Positions 26,675 to 36,600 of a DNA stretch of 64,000 nt are shown piece by piece; the stretch's first letter is position 1; every line of letters begins with the position of its first letter. Source of the stretch: Microbispora siamensis (GTDB lineage Bacteria > Actinomycetota > Actinomycetes > Streptosporangiales > Streptosporangiaceae); assembly GCF_016863095.1 (NCBI RefSeq), contig NZ_BOOF01000042.1:1-64000 (forward strand). The letters are read 5' to 3'. The translations under genes were made by a program, and so were the position numbers. The notes beneath the pieces are model-generated. The model worked only from the letters and a program-made list of their open reading frames with translations. It made no database searches and had not been told where the DNA came from.

Positions 26675-27382
26675 ATGGCCCTCACGAAGCCGACCAAGCA
26701 CGGCAGGCACGACCACCCCGTCCCACAGAAGCAGGACGCTCCCGTCCCCGACGATCTCGTCTCCGACGAGCACGAGCCCCCAGAGGCCGGGAAGCCCGAA
26801 GAGCCCCAAGAGCTCCCTGACGAGGTGCTGCACCTGTGCATGCAACTCCACGACGCCGGTTATCGGGCGGAAATTCGTCTCGGGCAGGTCGTCGTGACGC
26901 CGCCCATGGGAAGGGAGAGCACATACATCGTCGACAGGCTCTCCAATCTGCTGATCCCTCTGAAGCTGGCGAACGGCTGGCGGTTCCACCACAACTGGGG
27001 GGTGCACATCCCGCCGTACCAGGACCTTCGGCTGCCCGACCTGATGGTCGCCCCGGACGAAGTCGAGCAGCTCGATACCATGCGCATGCGCGGGTACTGC
27101 GCTCTTCTGGTGGTGGAGGTGTGCTCGCCCGGTACGTACAAGGTCGACTGGCAGGAGAAGCCGCTCGACTACGCGCGGGCGGGCGTACCGCTCTACCTGA
27201 TCGTGGACCCCGTGACGTCTCCGCGCAGAGTGACGCTGATGAGCGATCCTCTCTCCGATCTGAAGCCTCTCGACTACCACCGGCAGGCGTACCGGCAGAT
27301 CGTCACCGTCGAGGAGGGCGAGGTCCTGGAGTTGCCCGAACCGTTCGGGATCAAGATCGAGACGAGCGCGCTCTTCGACTAG
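26675..27382 (+). CDS. Uma2 family (DUF820) nuclease-fold protein
   Basis: A 235-residue Uma2/DUF820 protein of the PD-(D/E)xK superfamily: QDLRLPDLMV supplies the active Asp, VVEVCSP the Glu, and KPLDYARAGVPLYLIVD the family signature. The charged Pro/Glu/Lys-rich first ~50 residues are an extension. Uma2 proteins are numerous in actinobacteria and cyanobacteria; biochemical role unknown. The start follows GGAG-rich sequence. Its stop codon TAG lies within the left arm of the inverted repeat that encloses the next gene. Confidence 0.88.
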   Translation: MALTKPTKHGRHDHPVPQKQDAPVPDDLVSDEHEPPEAGKPEEPQELPDEVLHLCMQLHDAGYRAEIRLGQVVVTPPMGRESTYIVDRLSNLLIPLKLANGWRFHHNWGVHIPPYQDLRLPDLMVAPDEVEQLDTMRMRGYCALLVVEVCSPGTYKVDWQEKPLDYARAGVPLYLIVDPVTSPRRVTLMSDPLSDLKPLDYHRQAYRQIVTVEEGEVLELPEPFGIKIETSALFD

Positions 27383-27409
27383 TGCGGTGACCGCAAACGT
27401 TCATCGGGT
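27381..27409. repeat. left arm of 29-bp inverted repeat flanking the SRPBCC gene
   Basis: AGTGCGGTGACCGCAAACG continues through TTCATCGGGT. It is the inverse complement of 27944-27972 with a single mismatch; the outer 23 bp are perfect. It contains a short palindrome, TGCGGT-G-ACCGCA, and overlaps the stop codon of the Uma2 gene. Confidence 0.9.
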
Positions 27410-27472
27410 CGGGTGATTACGCGACATGAGTAGCTGATCGTCCCAGCAGCCCTGCAACGGGTGACCTCGGGG

Positions 27473-27907
27473 TCAAGAAGCACAAAGGCCTGCCAATCGG
27501 CGAATGTCGGCGCGGATCGACCGCCGCAGCAACCATCTCAGCGCCGGCTCCAGCAACTTCTCAGAGGTCACGCGCGGGGTGACGCGCACGTGGAAGGTGA
27601 AGCGGCACCGTTCCTCGCCGAGCGGCTCGACCAGCCTGCCGCCCTCGGCGTCGATCCCCGAGGTGGTGCGCCAGGCAAACGAACGACCCGGCTCCACCTG
27701 GATGACCTCGCCGCCGTTGCGATAGGTCCGGCCCGCGAACCGCATCACCTCAGCAGTGGTCGTGCCCACCTGGACGATGCCTTCGGGTCGCGGCGCCATC
27801 GTCTTGACGCCCTTCCGCCAGCGTGGATCCTGGCCGTAGTCAGCGACGATCGCCCACACCAGCGCGGCCGGGCAGGCGATTTCCCCGTCCTCTTGAAGCT
27901 CGATCAT
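27473..27907 (-). CDS. SRPBCC family (polyketide cyclase/START-like) protein
   Basis: A 144-residue START/Bet v1-like protein: CPAALVWAIVADYGQDPRWRKGVKT is the typical N-terminal helix-grip opening, and the pattern of strands ends in a long C-terminal helix (LLEPALRWLLRRSIRADIRRL). These bind hydrophobic ligands or act in polyketide or stress pathways; no ligand is suggested. It is the only gene inside a 592-bp segment bounded by a near-perfect 29-bp inverted repeat and opposes its left neighbour, so it may have moved as a unit. Confidence 0.88.
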   Translation of the reverse strand: MIELQEDGEIACPAALVWAIVADYGQDPRWRKGVKTMAPRPEGIVQVGTTTAEVMRFAGRTYRNGGEVIQVEPGRSFAWRTTSGIDAEGGRLVEPLGEERCRFTFHVRVTPRVTSEKLLEPALRWLLRRSIRADIRRLAGLCAS

Positions 27908-27943
27908 CCGGCAATGCTAGAAGGCTGGTCGAGCTACAACTGA

Positions 27944-27972
27944 ACCCGGTGAACGTTTGCGGTCACCGCACT
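27944..27972. repeat. right arm of 29-bp inverted repeat flanking the SRPBCC gene
   Basis: The inverse complement of 27381-27409 with one mismatch, with outer boundary at 27972. No target-site duplication is evident: the bases outside the two arms differ. Confidence 0.9.
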
Positions 27973-28008
27973 GGGGATCCTGTCCGGAGGCCGCTGGAGG
28001 CGTCCGGG

Positions 28009-28770
28009 TCACAGTGCGACCAGGCGTCCGCCGCGCCCCTGGAGGCGGACAGCGGCCAGGGCGCCGGAGGCCGACGCGACCACGAGCAGCACGCCGCAGG
28101 CCGTCGCCACGGTGTGCGTATCCCCGGCGATGGCGGCGCGCAGGCCCTGGACGGCCCAGTATCCGGGAGAGGCCGGTGCCACGGCGGCGGCCCACCCCGG
28201 CAGTGCGTCGAGCGGGACGAGCGCGCCACCCAGGCTGCTGAACAGCATGCCGCCGATGTCGTACGCCGCCGACAGTTCGCCCGTGCTCCGGACAAGCACG
28301 CCGAGCAGCGCGCCGACTCCGAGCAGGGTGCAACTCCAGCAGAGCAGGACGCCCAGCAGCGGGAGCGGGTGGGGAACGCTCAGGTCCAGGGCGCACACGC
28401 CGAAGCCGATGATCAGCACCTGCTGGGCGAGCAGAGCGGCGAAGACGGGCACGGCCTTGCCGACGAGCATCTCCGCCGGGTGGAGGGCCGTGCCGCGCAT
28501 GCGGTCCCAGGTCCGGCCGAGCCGTTCGGTGAGAATCGTATTGCCCGAGATGCTGAGCGCGAGCAGCGAGAAGGTGACCAGCGTGCCGACGACGGCCTGT
28601 TCCGTGCCCGCGGCCCGCCCCTGTGCGGCCACGTAGAGCGGGCGCAGCAGGGTGAGGAAGGCGAGCGGCAGGATCATCCGGCTCAGCAGCGGGCCGGGCT
28701 CGCGCAGCATCAGCAGCAGGTTGTGACGGACCAGGACGCCCGTACGGAACACGGACTCACGCGGCGACAT
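28009..28770 (-). CDS. ABC-2 type transporter permease
   Basis: About 253 residues with six hydrophobic segments and the ABC-2 exporter layout (VLVRHNLLLMLREPGPLLSRMILPLAFL at the N-terminus; GMLFSSLGGALVPLDALPGWA before the fifth segment, typical of drug/antibiotic exporters). It works with the ATPase encoded just upstream, overlapping it by 14 nt. A GTG one codon earlier is an alternative start. Substrate unknown; the context (TetR-controlled) suggests a toxic compound. Confidence 0.88.
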   Translation of the reverse strand: MSPRESVFRTGVLVRHNLLLMLREPGPLLSRMILPLAFLTLLRPLYVAAQGRAAGTEQAVVGTLVTFSLLALSISGNTILTERLGRTWDRMRGTALHPAEMLVGKAVPVFAALLAQQVLIIGFGVCALDLSVPHPLPLLGVLLCWSCTLLGVGALLGVLVRSTGELSAAYDIGGMLFSSLGGALVPLDALPGWAAAVAPASPGYWAVQGLRAAIAGDTHTVATACGVLLVVASASGALAAVRLQGRGGRLVAL

Positions 28771-29608
28771 CACGAGCCTTCCCGGCTTCCAGTGAGCGAT
28801 AGAGATCGTCCAGGCTGGGACGGCGTACGTCGACGGAGGTGGGCGTACGGCCCGCGGCGAGCAACGCGGCAAGGTCGGCGCCGGGGTTGACGGTCGGCAG
28901 GCGCAGTTCGGGCTCGGCGGGGTCGGCGAAGGTGACCCTGAGCTCGCCCGGCAGGCCTCGGGTCAGCTCCTGCTGGGTGCCGCGCGCGACGACCCGACCG
29001 GCTCGGGCGAGCGCCACGGTCGCGTCGAGATCCACGAGTTCCGGCAGGTAGTGGGTCGTGTAGAGGACCGCGGCACCCGCCTCGGCACGCGCCTTGACCG
29101 CTGCCAGCAGGGCCGAGCGGGTCTCCGGGTCGGCGCCCGCGGTCGGCTCGTCCAGCAGCAGCAACGGCGGCGAGCCCACCATGGCGGTGGCCGCCTGCAC
29201 GCGGCGGCGCTGGCCGCCGGACAGGACGCCGGCGAGCCGGTCCGCGAGCGGGGCGAGGTGAAGCTCGTCCAGGACGCGGGAGATCTCCGTGTCCCTGCGC
29301 CGCCCGCGCAGCCCGGCCAGCCCGGCGAACAGCCGCAGGTTGTCGCGCACGCTGACGCCGTTGTAGAGCGCGAACTCCTGCGGAGCCATGCCGAGCAGCC
29401 GACGTACGGCACGACCGGAACGACCCGCTATGCGTACCTGGCCCGCATCGGGGCGTACGAGGCCGGTGACGACCTCGACGAAGGTCGTCTTGCCCGCTCC
29501 GTTGTGCCCGATCAGGCCGACGATCTCGCCGGACGCGACCGCGAGGTCGAAGCCGTCGAGCGCGCTACGCCGGCCGTAGCGCTTCACCAACCCCTCCGCG
29601 ACGAGCAT
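28757..29608 (-). CDS. ABC transporter ATP-binding protein (drug-exporter type)
   Basis: A 283-residue ATPase: Walker A GHNGAGKTT, Q-loop APQEFALY, signature LSGGQRRR, Walker B LLLLDEPTAGAD, H-loop TTHY. The extended C-terminal region (LRVTFADPAEPELRLP) is like the DrrA/CcmA-type drug exporter subunits. It energises the ABC-2 permease encoded downstream. The ATG at 29608 follows a G-rich stretch rather than a good ribosome-binding site. It is divergent from a TetR repressor with 46 nt between, which strongly suggests control by that regulator. Confidence 0.93.
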   Translation of the reverse strand: MLVAEGLVKRYGRRSALDGFDLAVASGEIVGLIGHNGAGKTTFVEVVTGLVRPDAGQVRIAGRSGRAVRRLLGMAPQEFALYNGVSVRDNLRLFAGLAGLRGRRRDTEISRVLDELHLAPLADRLAGVLSGGQRRRVQAATAMVGSPPLLLLDEPTAGADPETRSALLAAVKARAEAGAAVLYTTHYLPELVDLDATVALARAGRVVARGTQQELTRGLPGELRVTFADPAEPELRLPTVNPGADLAALLAAGRTPTSVDVRRPSLDDLYRSLEAGKARDVAA

Positions 29609-29622
29609 CCCGCCCCCACCAG

Positions 29623-29652
29623 GTCTACACCGTATACGTCTACACTGTATAC
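29623..29652. promoter_or_regulatory. probable TetR operator, two adjacent 15-bp direct repeats
   Basis: GTCTACACCGTATAC (29623-29637) is followed immediately by GTCTACACTGTATAC (29638-29652), 14 of 15 bases identical, each containing the palindrome GTATAC. They fill the spacer between the divergent ABC ATPase and TetR genes and end 2 nt before the TetR GTG. There is no ribosome-binding site for that GTG, so a leaderless repressor transcript overlapping its own operator is likely. Confidence 0.72.
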
Positions 29653-29654
29653 AC

Positions 29655-30287
29655 GTGAGTGGCAGGAGGGAAGAGATCCTGGACGCCGCGCTGGCGATCG
29701 CCGACGAGCACGGCATCGGCAAGGTCTCGATGCGTGCGCTGGCCGAGCGTGTCGGAGTGACGCCGATGGCGCTGTATCGGCACGTCAGCGACAAGGCCGA
29801 ACTCCTGGACGGCATGGTCGGCCGGCTCCTCGCCGGGCTCCTGCCGCCCGACGCGGGGCAGGATCAGGCGTGGGACGAACGGCTCGCCGCCCTCGCGCAC
29901 GCCGTTCGTACGATGACCCGGCGACATCCCTGGGCGGCGCAGTTGCTCTTCTCCCGGCCGGCGGTCACACCGGACGCCGTACGAGTGGTGGACCTCATCT
30001 ACACCGCACTCATCGAGGCCGGGGTTCCGGACCGCGAGGTGCCCCGGCTGGAGCGCCTGATCGCCACCTTCGTGATCGGATTCGCCGCCTCCGAGGCCTC
30101 CGGCCGCTTCGGCACCGGCTCCCTCGACCCGCGCGGCCGCCGCGGCCGGCTGCCCGAGGGCGAGCTTCCCGGCCACAGCAGGCTCGCGCCGTGGCTCGAC
30201 CTGCCGTCCGACCTCGACACCGAGTTCGAGGCCGACCTGGACGACCTGATGCGTCTGATCAAGGCCGTCGCGGGCGGGCAGGACTGA
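29655..30287 (+). CDS. TetR/AcrR family repressor, divergent to ABC exporter
   Basis: A 210-residue repressor. The N-terminal HTH is clear: ILDAALAIADEHGIGKVSMRALAERVG with the recognition segment VTPMALYRHVSDKAELL. The C-terminal half resembles TetR_C ligand-binding domains. It is divergent to the ABC exporter pair and probably represses both directions through the tandem repeat operator between them. The GTG start abuts that operator with no Shine-Dalgarno. Ligand unknown. Confidence 0.92.
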   Translation: MSGRREEILDAALAIADEHGIGKVSMRALAERVGVTPMALYRHVSDKAELLDGMVGRLLAGLLPPDAGQDQAWDERLAALAHAVRTMTRRHPWAAQLLFSRPAVTPDAVRVVDLIYTALIEAGVPDREVPRLERLIATFVIGFAASEASGRFGTGSLDPRGRRGRLPEGELPGHSRLAPWLDLPSDLDTEFEADLDDLMRLIKAVAGGQD

Positions 30288-30347
30288 CCGCGGGCTCCCG
30301 CGGCGTGCGAGCCTCGCGATCCGGCGACGGCCGGCGGCTCCCCTGGG

Positions 30348-33300
30348 TCAGTCCTCGGGAACCCGCTGGATGAACGCGGTGAGGCCGTCCGCGTCGAGGA
30401 GGTCCACGGGACGGACGGTCTCGTTCGAGCGGACGTAGTGGAAGGCCGCCCCGACCTTCTCCAGCGGCACCCCGGCCAGCGCGGCCCACGCCACCCGGTA
30501 GGCCGCGAGCTGCACCGACGCGGTCTCCGCGGCCCTGCCCTGCGGCCGTTCGCCGGTCTTCCAGTCGACCACCACATAGCCGTCGCCCTCGCGGAAGACC
30601 GCGTCCATCCGCCCGCGCACCAGGCGGTCGCCGATCATGGTCTCGAACGGAATCTCCAGGTCGACCGGCTCACGCGCGGCCCACTCGCTCTCCTCGAACC
30701 GCTCCTGCAGCTCGGCGAGCTGGACGTCGGTCTCCGACATCTCGTCGGCGGCGCCCGGCAGCTCCAGGTCGTCGATCAGGCGCTGCTGGCCCCAGCGCGA
30801 CTCCAGCCACCGGTGGAAGGTGGTGCCCCTGCGCGCCAGCGGGGCGGGCCTGCGCGGCACCGGCCGGCGCACCTGCCGGGCGAACGCCGCCGGATCCTGG
30901 GCCAGCGTGACCAGCGACGACACCGACAGCCGCGACGGCAGCTCCACGACCGCCCCGGCCCGCTGGCGGTTCGTCTCCCGCTCGCGCAGCAGCAGGTCGG
31001 TGTCGCGCGCCCAGGCCCGCATCCGCTCCCGGTCCCGGTCCCTGAGGAGCACGTGGCCGTCGGCCGCCGGGGGCGGGCCGTCGCCCATCATCGCCTCCTC
31101 CACGAGGCGGGCGCCGTCGAGGATCGCGTCGCGTACCGTGACGGACGGCCACTCGGCCACGGGCGGCTCGGCGAGCAGCGGGTTGTCCGAACTCTCCGGA
31201 TCCTCGGCCCAGCGGACGACGCGGGCGCCCGCCTCGCGGATCTCCCGCAGGAACTCCGAGGGTTCCAGCGGCCGCGACGAGGTCCCCCAGCGGTAGCCGG
31301 AGGCGATCAGCAGGTAGTGCGCCCTGGTGACGGCGACGTACGCCAGCCGCCGCTCCTCCATCAGGTCACGGTCGCGGCAGCGCTCGTCGAAGGCGCCCAG
31401 CGCCTCCCGGTCCAGCCCGGCCAGCTCGGGCAGGTCCGCGCTGTCCCCCCGCAGCGGGTACGGCAGCTTGCGCGGGTTCTCCGTCCACCGCGAGTTGGTG
31501 ACCGGGGTCGCGGGGAAAATGCTCCCCTTGATCAGCCCGCCCTTCTGGGAGGTGAGCTGCGACAGGCCCGGCACCACCACGACCGGCCACTCCAGTCCCT
31601 TGGAGGCGTGGACCGTCATCAGCTTGACCGTGTTGCTGTCGCCGACGCGCCCGGCCTCCAGGCCGAACTCCTCGCTCTCCGCCGCCTTCAGGTACGCCAG
31701 GAACGCGCCGAGCGTCGGGTCCTCGGAGTCTCCGGCGAAGCGCGAGGCGGAGTCGAGGAAGGCGTCGAGGTCGGCGCGGGCGGCCAGCGGGCTGCCTCCC
31801 CTGGCGGCGACCTCGACGTCGAGCCCGAGCCGGCGTTCGATCTCGCTGATCAGGTCGGGCAGCGGCTGCCCGGCATGGGCGCGCAACTGGCGCAGCTCGC
31901 GGGCGACGGCGGGCAGCCGCATCCGCGCGAGCGGGGAGAACCGTTCCAGCCAGTCGGGCCGGTCGGGCAGCTCGTCGAGCGCGTCGATCAGGCTGCCGCG
32001 CTCCTCGGCGAGGTCGGCGACGACCTGATCGAGCGGGTCCTCCGGGCGCGGCCCTCCCCTGGCCGCCCTGATCTCCTTGTTGAGCTCGCGGGCCAGGTCG
32101 CCGAGCACCTTGAGGTCGGCCGGGCCGATCCGCCAGCGCGGCCCGGCGAGCAGCCGGACCAGCGCGTCCCCGGCGGTCGGGTCGTACAGCGCCCGCAGGG
32201 TCGCCACGATGTCGGCCACCTCGGGCACGGTGAGCAGCCCGCCGAGGCCCACGACCTCCACGGGGATCCCCCGGGCCTCCAGGGCCCGGCGCAGGGCCGG
32301 GAACTGCGACCGCTTGCGGGCGAGGATCGCGACGTCCTGCGGCTGCAGGGCGGGGCCGCGCTTGGCCCGCTCGCCCTCGCCCCAGGGCAGGCCGTCGGGG
32401 GCGCCCTCGCCGTGCAGGATCCCGGCCAGGCCCTCGGCGATCCACTCCGCCTCGTCCTCGGCCGTCTCGTGGAAGGCGCACAGCACCCGCCCCCGGCCCG
32501 CCCGGTTGCCGCCCGGCACCAGCACCGGCACCTCACGGGCCTCCCGCCGCAGGGGCGCCTGGATCCGGGCCGCGACGCCGAGCACGTGCTCGCCGTTGCG
32601 GAAGCTGACCGACAGCCGCCGCACCTGCGCCGGATCTCCGGACGCCGACGGGAAGTCCCGGGGGAACCGGGACAGGTTGCCCGCCGACGCGCCGCGCCAG
32701 CCGTAGATCGACTGGCAGGGGTCGCCGACAGCCGTGACCGGGTGGCCCCCGCCGTACAGCGAACGCAGCAGCACGAGCTGGGCGTGGCTGGTGTCCTGGT
32801 ACTCGTCGAGCAGCACGACCGAGAACCGGGACCGCTCGGACGCGCCGACCTCCGGGTGCCGCGAGGCGATCCGCGCGGCCAGCGCCATCTGGTCGCCGTA
32901 GTCGATGACCTCCCGGCCGCGCTTGAGCCGTTCGTACGCCTCGACCATCGGCAGCAGTTGCTCGCGGACGGCCTGGGTCTCCACCGGCTTGCGCTGCTCC
33001 TTGACGATGCGCCCGGTCAGCGAGGCCAGGCGCTCGCGCAGCCAGTCGCCGACCTCGCGTACGTCCGCCGGGTCGCGCAGGTGCTCGGCCAGCTCACCGG
33101 CCAGTTCGAGCACGGCGGCGGTGACGCTGGGCGGGGACAGGTCCACCCGGTCCATCGGCCCGTCGTACTGGCCGACCACCCGGGCCGCCATCTGCCAGGC
33201 GACGGCGGGCGTGACGAGCCGCATGGTGGGCTCGAGCCCCTCCCGCAGCGCGTGGTCGGTCACCAGCCGGGCGGCGTACGCGTGGTAGGTGGAGACCGTC

Positions 33301-33605
33301 GGCTCGGAGTCGAGCAGCTCGGGCTCGACCAGCCCTGCCGCCGCCAGCCCGGCCAGCCGCTGGCGCACCCGCTCGGCCAGCTCGGCGGCGGCCTTGCGGG
33401 TGAAGGTGAGGCCGAGGATCTGCTCGGGCCTGGCCAGGCCGTTGGCGACCAGCCAGACCACCCGCCCGGCCATGGTCTCGCTCTTGCCGGATCCCGCTCC
33501 CGCCACGACCACCATCGGCTCGGGGGGCGCCTCGATGACGGCCGCCTGCTCGGGGGTGGGCGGGAGGATCCCGAGCCGGCCGGCCAGCTCACCGGGCGTC
33601 AGCAC
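30348..33605 (-). CDS. adnB: helicase-nuclease subunit AdnB
   Basis: A 1085-residue UvrD-like helicase with a C-terminal RecB-type nuclease. Walker A GAGSGKSETM, Walker B VVLLDEYQDTSHAQ, LMTVHASKGLEWPVVVV and YVAVTRAHY are visible; the nuclease motif is VVVDWKTGERPQ with the following Q-x3-Y (VQLAAYRVAWA). In mycobacteria AdnA-AdnB forms a heterodimeric double-strand-break resection motor that replaces RecBCD. The GTG start overlaps the adnA stop by 7 nt. Assignment as AdnB rests on order (second gene) and on the lack of the Fe-S cysteines seen in the partner. Confidence 0.88.
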   Translation of the reverse strand: MLTPGELAGRLGILPPTPEQAAVIEAPPEPMVVVAGAGSGKSETMAGRVVWLVANGLARPEQILGLTFTRKAAAELAERVRQRLAGLAAAGLVEPELLDSEPTVSTYHAYAARLVTDHALREGLEPTMRLVTPAVAWQMAARVVGQYDGPMDRVDLSPPSVTAAVLELAGELAEHLRDPADVREVGDWLRERLASLTGRIVKEQRKPVETQAVREQLLPMVEAYERLKRGREVIDYGDQMALAARIASRHPEVGASERSRFSVVLLDEYQDTSHAQLVLLRSLYGGGHPVTAVGDPCQSIYGWRGASAGNLSRFPRDFPSASGDPAQVRRLSVSFRNGEHVLGVAARIQAPLRREAREVPVLVPGGNRAGRGRVLCAFHETAEDEAEWIAEGLAGILHGEGAPDGLPWGEGERAKRGPALQPQDVAILARKRSQFPALRRALEARGIPVEVVGLGGLLTVPEVADIVATLRALYDPTAGDALVRLLAGPRWRIGPADLKVLGDLARELNKEIRAARGGPRPEDPLDQVVADLAEERGSLIDALDELPDRPDWLERFSPLARMRLPAVARELRQLRAHAGQPLPDLISEIERRLGLDVEVAARGGSPLAARADLDAFLDSASRFAGDSEDPTLGAFLAYLKAAESEEFGLEAGRVGDSNTVKLMTVHASKGLEWPVVVVPGLSQLTSQKGGLIKGSIFPATPVTNSRWTENPRKLPYPLRGDSADLPELAGLDREALGAFDERCRDRDLMEERRLAYVAVTRAHYLLIASGYRWGTSSRPLEPSEFLREIREAGARVVRWAEDPESSDNPLLAEPPVAEWPSVTVRDAILDGARLVEEAMMGDGPPPAADGHVLLRDRDRERMRAWARDTDLLLRERETNRQRAGAVVELPSRLSVSSLVTLAQDPAAFARQVRRPVPRRPAPLARRGTTFHRWLESRWGQQRLIDDLELPGAADEMSETDVQLAELQERFEESEWAAREPVDLEIPFETMIGDRLVRGRMDAVFREGDGYVVVDWKTGERPQGRAAETASVQLAAYRVAWAALAGVPLEKVGAAFHYVRSNETVRPVDLLDADGLTAFIQRVPED

Positions 33606-36600
33606 ACCTGTCCTCCGTTGTCGTTCACAGGGCAGGCGATTTTAGCGGCACAGGTGCGGCAGCCGTCGTTGACCGTGGCGACGAACACGTTGGCGGACAT
33701 GCCGGTCGCCACCGTCTTGACCAGGCTCTCCGCCCAGTCGGGCTCGGGGTCGTCGGCGAGCGCCCGCTGCGCCTGCTCCCTGGCGTCCGCCGACTGGCCG
33801 GCCGCCTTGCCCAGGTGCAGCAGGGACGCGCCGCCCGGCTGGACGAGGCCGTGCCGTTCGAACGCCCCGAGCGTCGTGGCGAGCTGGTACACCCCGAGCT
33901 GCGGATGCCGGTCGATCTCGGTGTCCTTGGGCTTGCCGCTGCCGGTCTTGATGTCGATGATCACGGCACGGCCGGCCTCGTCCCGCTCGACCCGGTCCAC
34001 CCGGCCGGTGATCTGGATGTCGTGACCCGGCACCCGTACGGTGAACGCCTCCTCCACCGCGACCAGGTCGCGCGGCTTGTCCTTCTGCCACCGGACGAAC
34101 CTGTCGACCATCTGCTCGGCGACGCGGCGCTGCTTGCGGTTGAACCACAGCCCGCCGAAGTCGAACTGGTCCCAGATGTCGTCGAGCCGCTTGACGTAGT
34201 CGGTGCCGTCCTCGGTGGCCATCGCGGCGATCGCGTGGACGACCGTGCCGAGGCTCTGGGTGACGTTCGACGACCCGGCCCCGACCGCGGTCTCCAGCAT
34301 CCAGCGCAGCCCGCACTTGGTGAAGCTCTCCACCGACGACGGCGAGATCTGGACGACGTCGTCGGGCCAGCCGAGCGGCCGGTCGTCGGAGATCGGGGTC
34401 AGCGCGTACCACTCGCCGGGATTGGCGCCGGGCACCCCGGCCTGGGCGAGCCTGGCGAGGTGCGCGGCGGCCTCGCGGCGCACCGCCTCGGGCTTGCTCG
34501 TGTCGCACACGGCCGCGCGCAGGTCGGCGACCAGCGCCGACATGCTGAGCCACCGGGCCCGGTCGTCCACGGTCGCCGGCTCCACGCCGCCGGGCAGCAG
34601 CTCGGTGAGGAACCGGGAGGGCCGTTCGTCGGTGTCCTCACCGCCGACGGCGGTGACGACGAGCCTCCTGCGGGCGCGGGTGGCCGCGACGTAGAACAGC
34701 CGCCGCTCCTCGGCGAGCAGCTTGGACGCCAGCGCGGCCGTCGCGGCCTGCGTGGTGTCGAGCGCCGAGCCGCCCGCGAACTCCACCAGCGCCTCGGTGC
34801 CGAGGAGCGAGCCGCGCAGGCGCAGGTCGGGCCACAGGCCCTCCTGCACGCCCGCCACCACCACCACGTCCCATTCCAGGCCCTTGGACCGGTGCGCGGT
34901 CAGGATCCGTACGGCGTCGCCCTCGGGGGCGGACTCGGCCAGCGAGTCGCCGGCGATCTCCTGGGAGGTCAGGTCGTCGAGGAAGACCGCGACCCCGGCC
35001 TTGGGCAGCCGGTCGGTGAAGCGGGCCACGTGGTCGAACAGGGCGACGACGGCGTCGAGGTCCCGGTCGGCCTGGGCGCCCCGCGCCCCGCCCGCGAGGC
35101 TGGCCTCCGTCCAGCGCTCGGCGAGCCCGCTGGCCTGCCAGATCTCCCACAGCGTCTCCTCCGCACCCTGGCCGTGCCGTACGGCCTCGCGGGCGGTCGT
35201 GATGAGCCGCGCGAGGCGTTCGGCCGGCGCCGCGACGTGCGGCTCGACGCCGCCCAGCTCCCGGGCGTCGCGCAGCGCCGCGACCAGCAGCTCGTCGGAC
35301 GAGCGCGGGGTGAAGGGCAGCGCCGGCTGGCCCGCCTCCTCCGCCGCGGCGGACTCCGCGGCGACCGCCTCGTGCTCGGCGATCCGCAGGGCGCGGCGCA
35401 GCCGGCGTACGCCGATCATGTCGGTGCCGCCGAGCGGGCCGGTCAGCAACTCCTCGGCGGTCGCCACGTCGAGCGTGCCCGGCGCGACGGCGATCCGCAG
35501 CAGCGTGATGAGCGGCCGGACGCCGGGCTCCTGCACCAGCGGGAGCTCGTCGCCCGCGACCACGACGGGCACGCCGGCGGTGACCAGCGCCCGCCGCAGC
35601 AGCGGCACGTGCCGTACGGCGCTGCGCACCAGCACCGCCATGCGCGACCACGGCACCCCGTCGAGCAGGTGCGCCCGGCGCAGCGTGTCGGCCACCACCG
35701 CGGCCTCCTGGCTGGCGCTGTCGGCCAGCAGGACCTTCACCTCGCCCGGGTCCGCGTCCCCGACCGGGATCAGGTCGCGGTGGCCTCCGGTCCTGTTCTC
35801 GTGACCCGGTACGGCGGGCAGGCGGTAGGCGACGCGCCGGGAGGCCTCGAGCAGGGCCGGGCCGCTGCGACGGCACACGCGCAGCGCGACCACCGGAGCG
35901 TCCCGCCCGTCTCGCGTCGGGAACCGCTCGGGGAAGCGCAGGATGCCCTGCACGTCGGCGCCCCGGAAGCCGTAGATGGACTGGTCGGGGTCGCCCACCG
36001 CGATCAGGTCGCGCCCGTCTCCCGCGAGCTGCCTGAGCAGGAACTCCTGCGCCGGGTCGGTGTCCTGGTATTCGTCGACGAGCACCAGGTCGTACGCGTC
36101 CCGCTCGCGCCGCCGCACCTCGCCGTCGGCCAGCAGGCCGGCCGCCTCGCGGATCAGCTCCGAGTAGTCCAGTGCGGGCACAGGATCGAGGTCGAACCGG
36201 TCCTGGTAGCGGTAGGAGAACAGCCCGGCGGCCTCCCAGTCCGGCCTGCCGTGCTCGCGGCCCAGCTGCACCAGCGCGTCGCCGTACAGGCCGCGCTCGG
36301 CCGCCCGGGACAGGAAGTCGCGCAACTCCTCGGCGAACCCCCGGGTCTTGAGCAGCTCGCGCATGTCCGCGGGCCAGTGCCGCGCGCCGTCCTCCAGTTC
36401 GCCGTGCAGCAGCCGCCGGATCTCCAGCAGCTGCTCGGGACCGGTGAGCAGGCGCGGCGGCGGCTCACCGGCCAGCACCGCCTCCCGGCGCAGCAGCGCG
36501 TACGCGTAGCTGTGGAAGGTGAGGGCCAGCGGGGTCCTGGTGGTCCTGCGCATCCGGGCGGTGATCCGCTCGCGCAGTTCGCCGGCCGCCTTGCGGCTGA

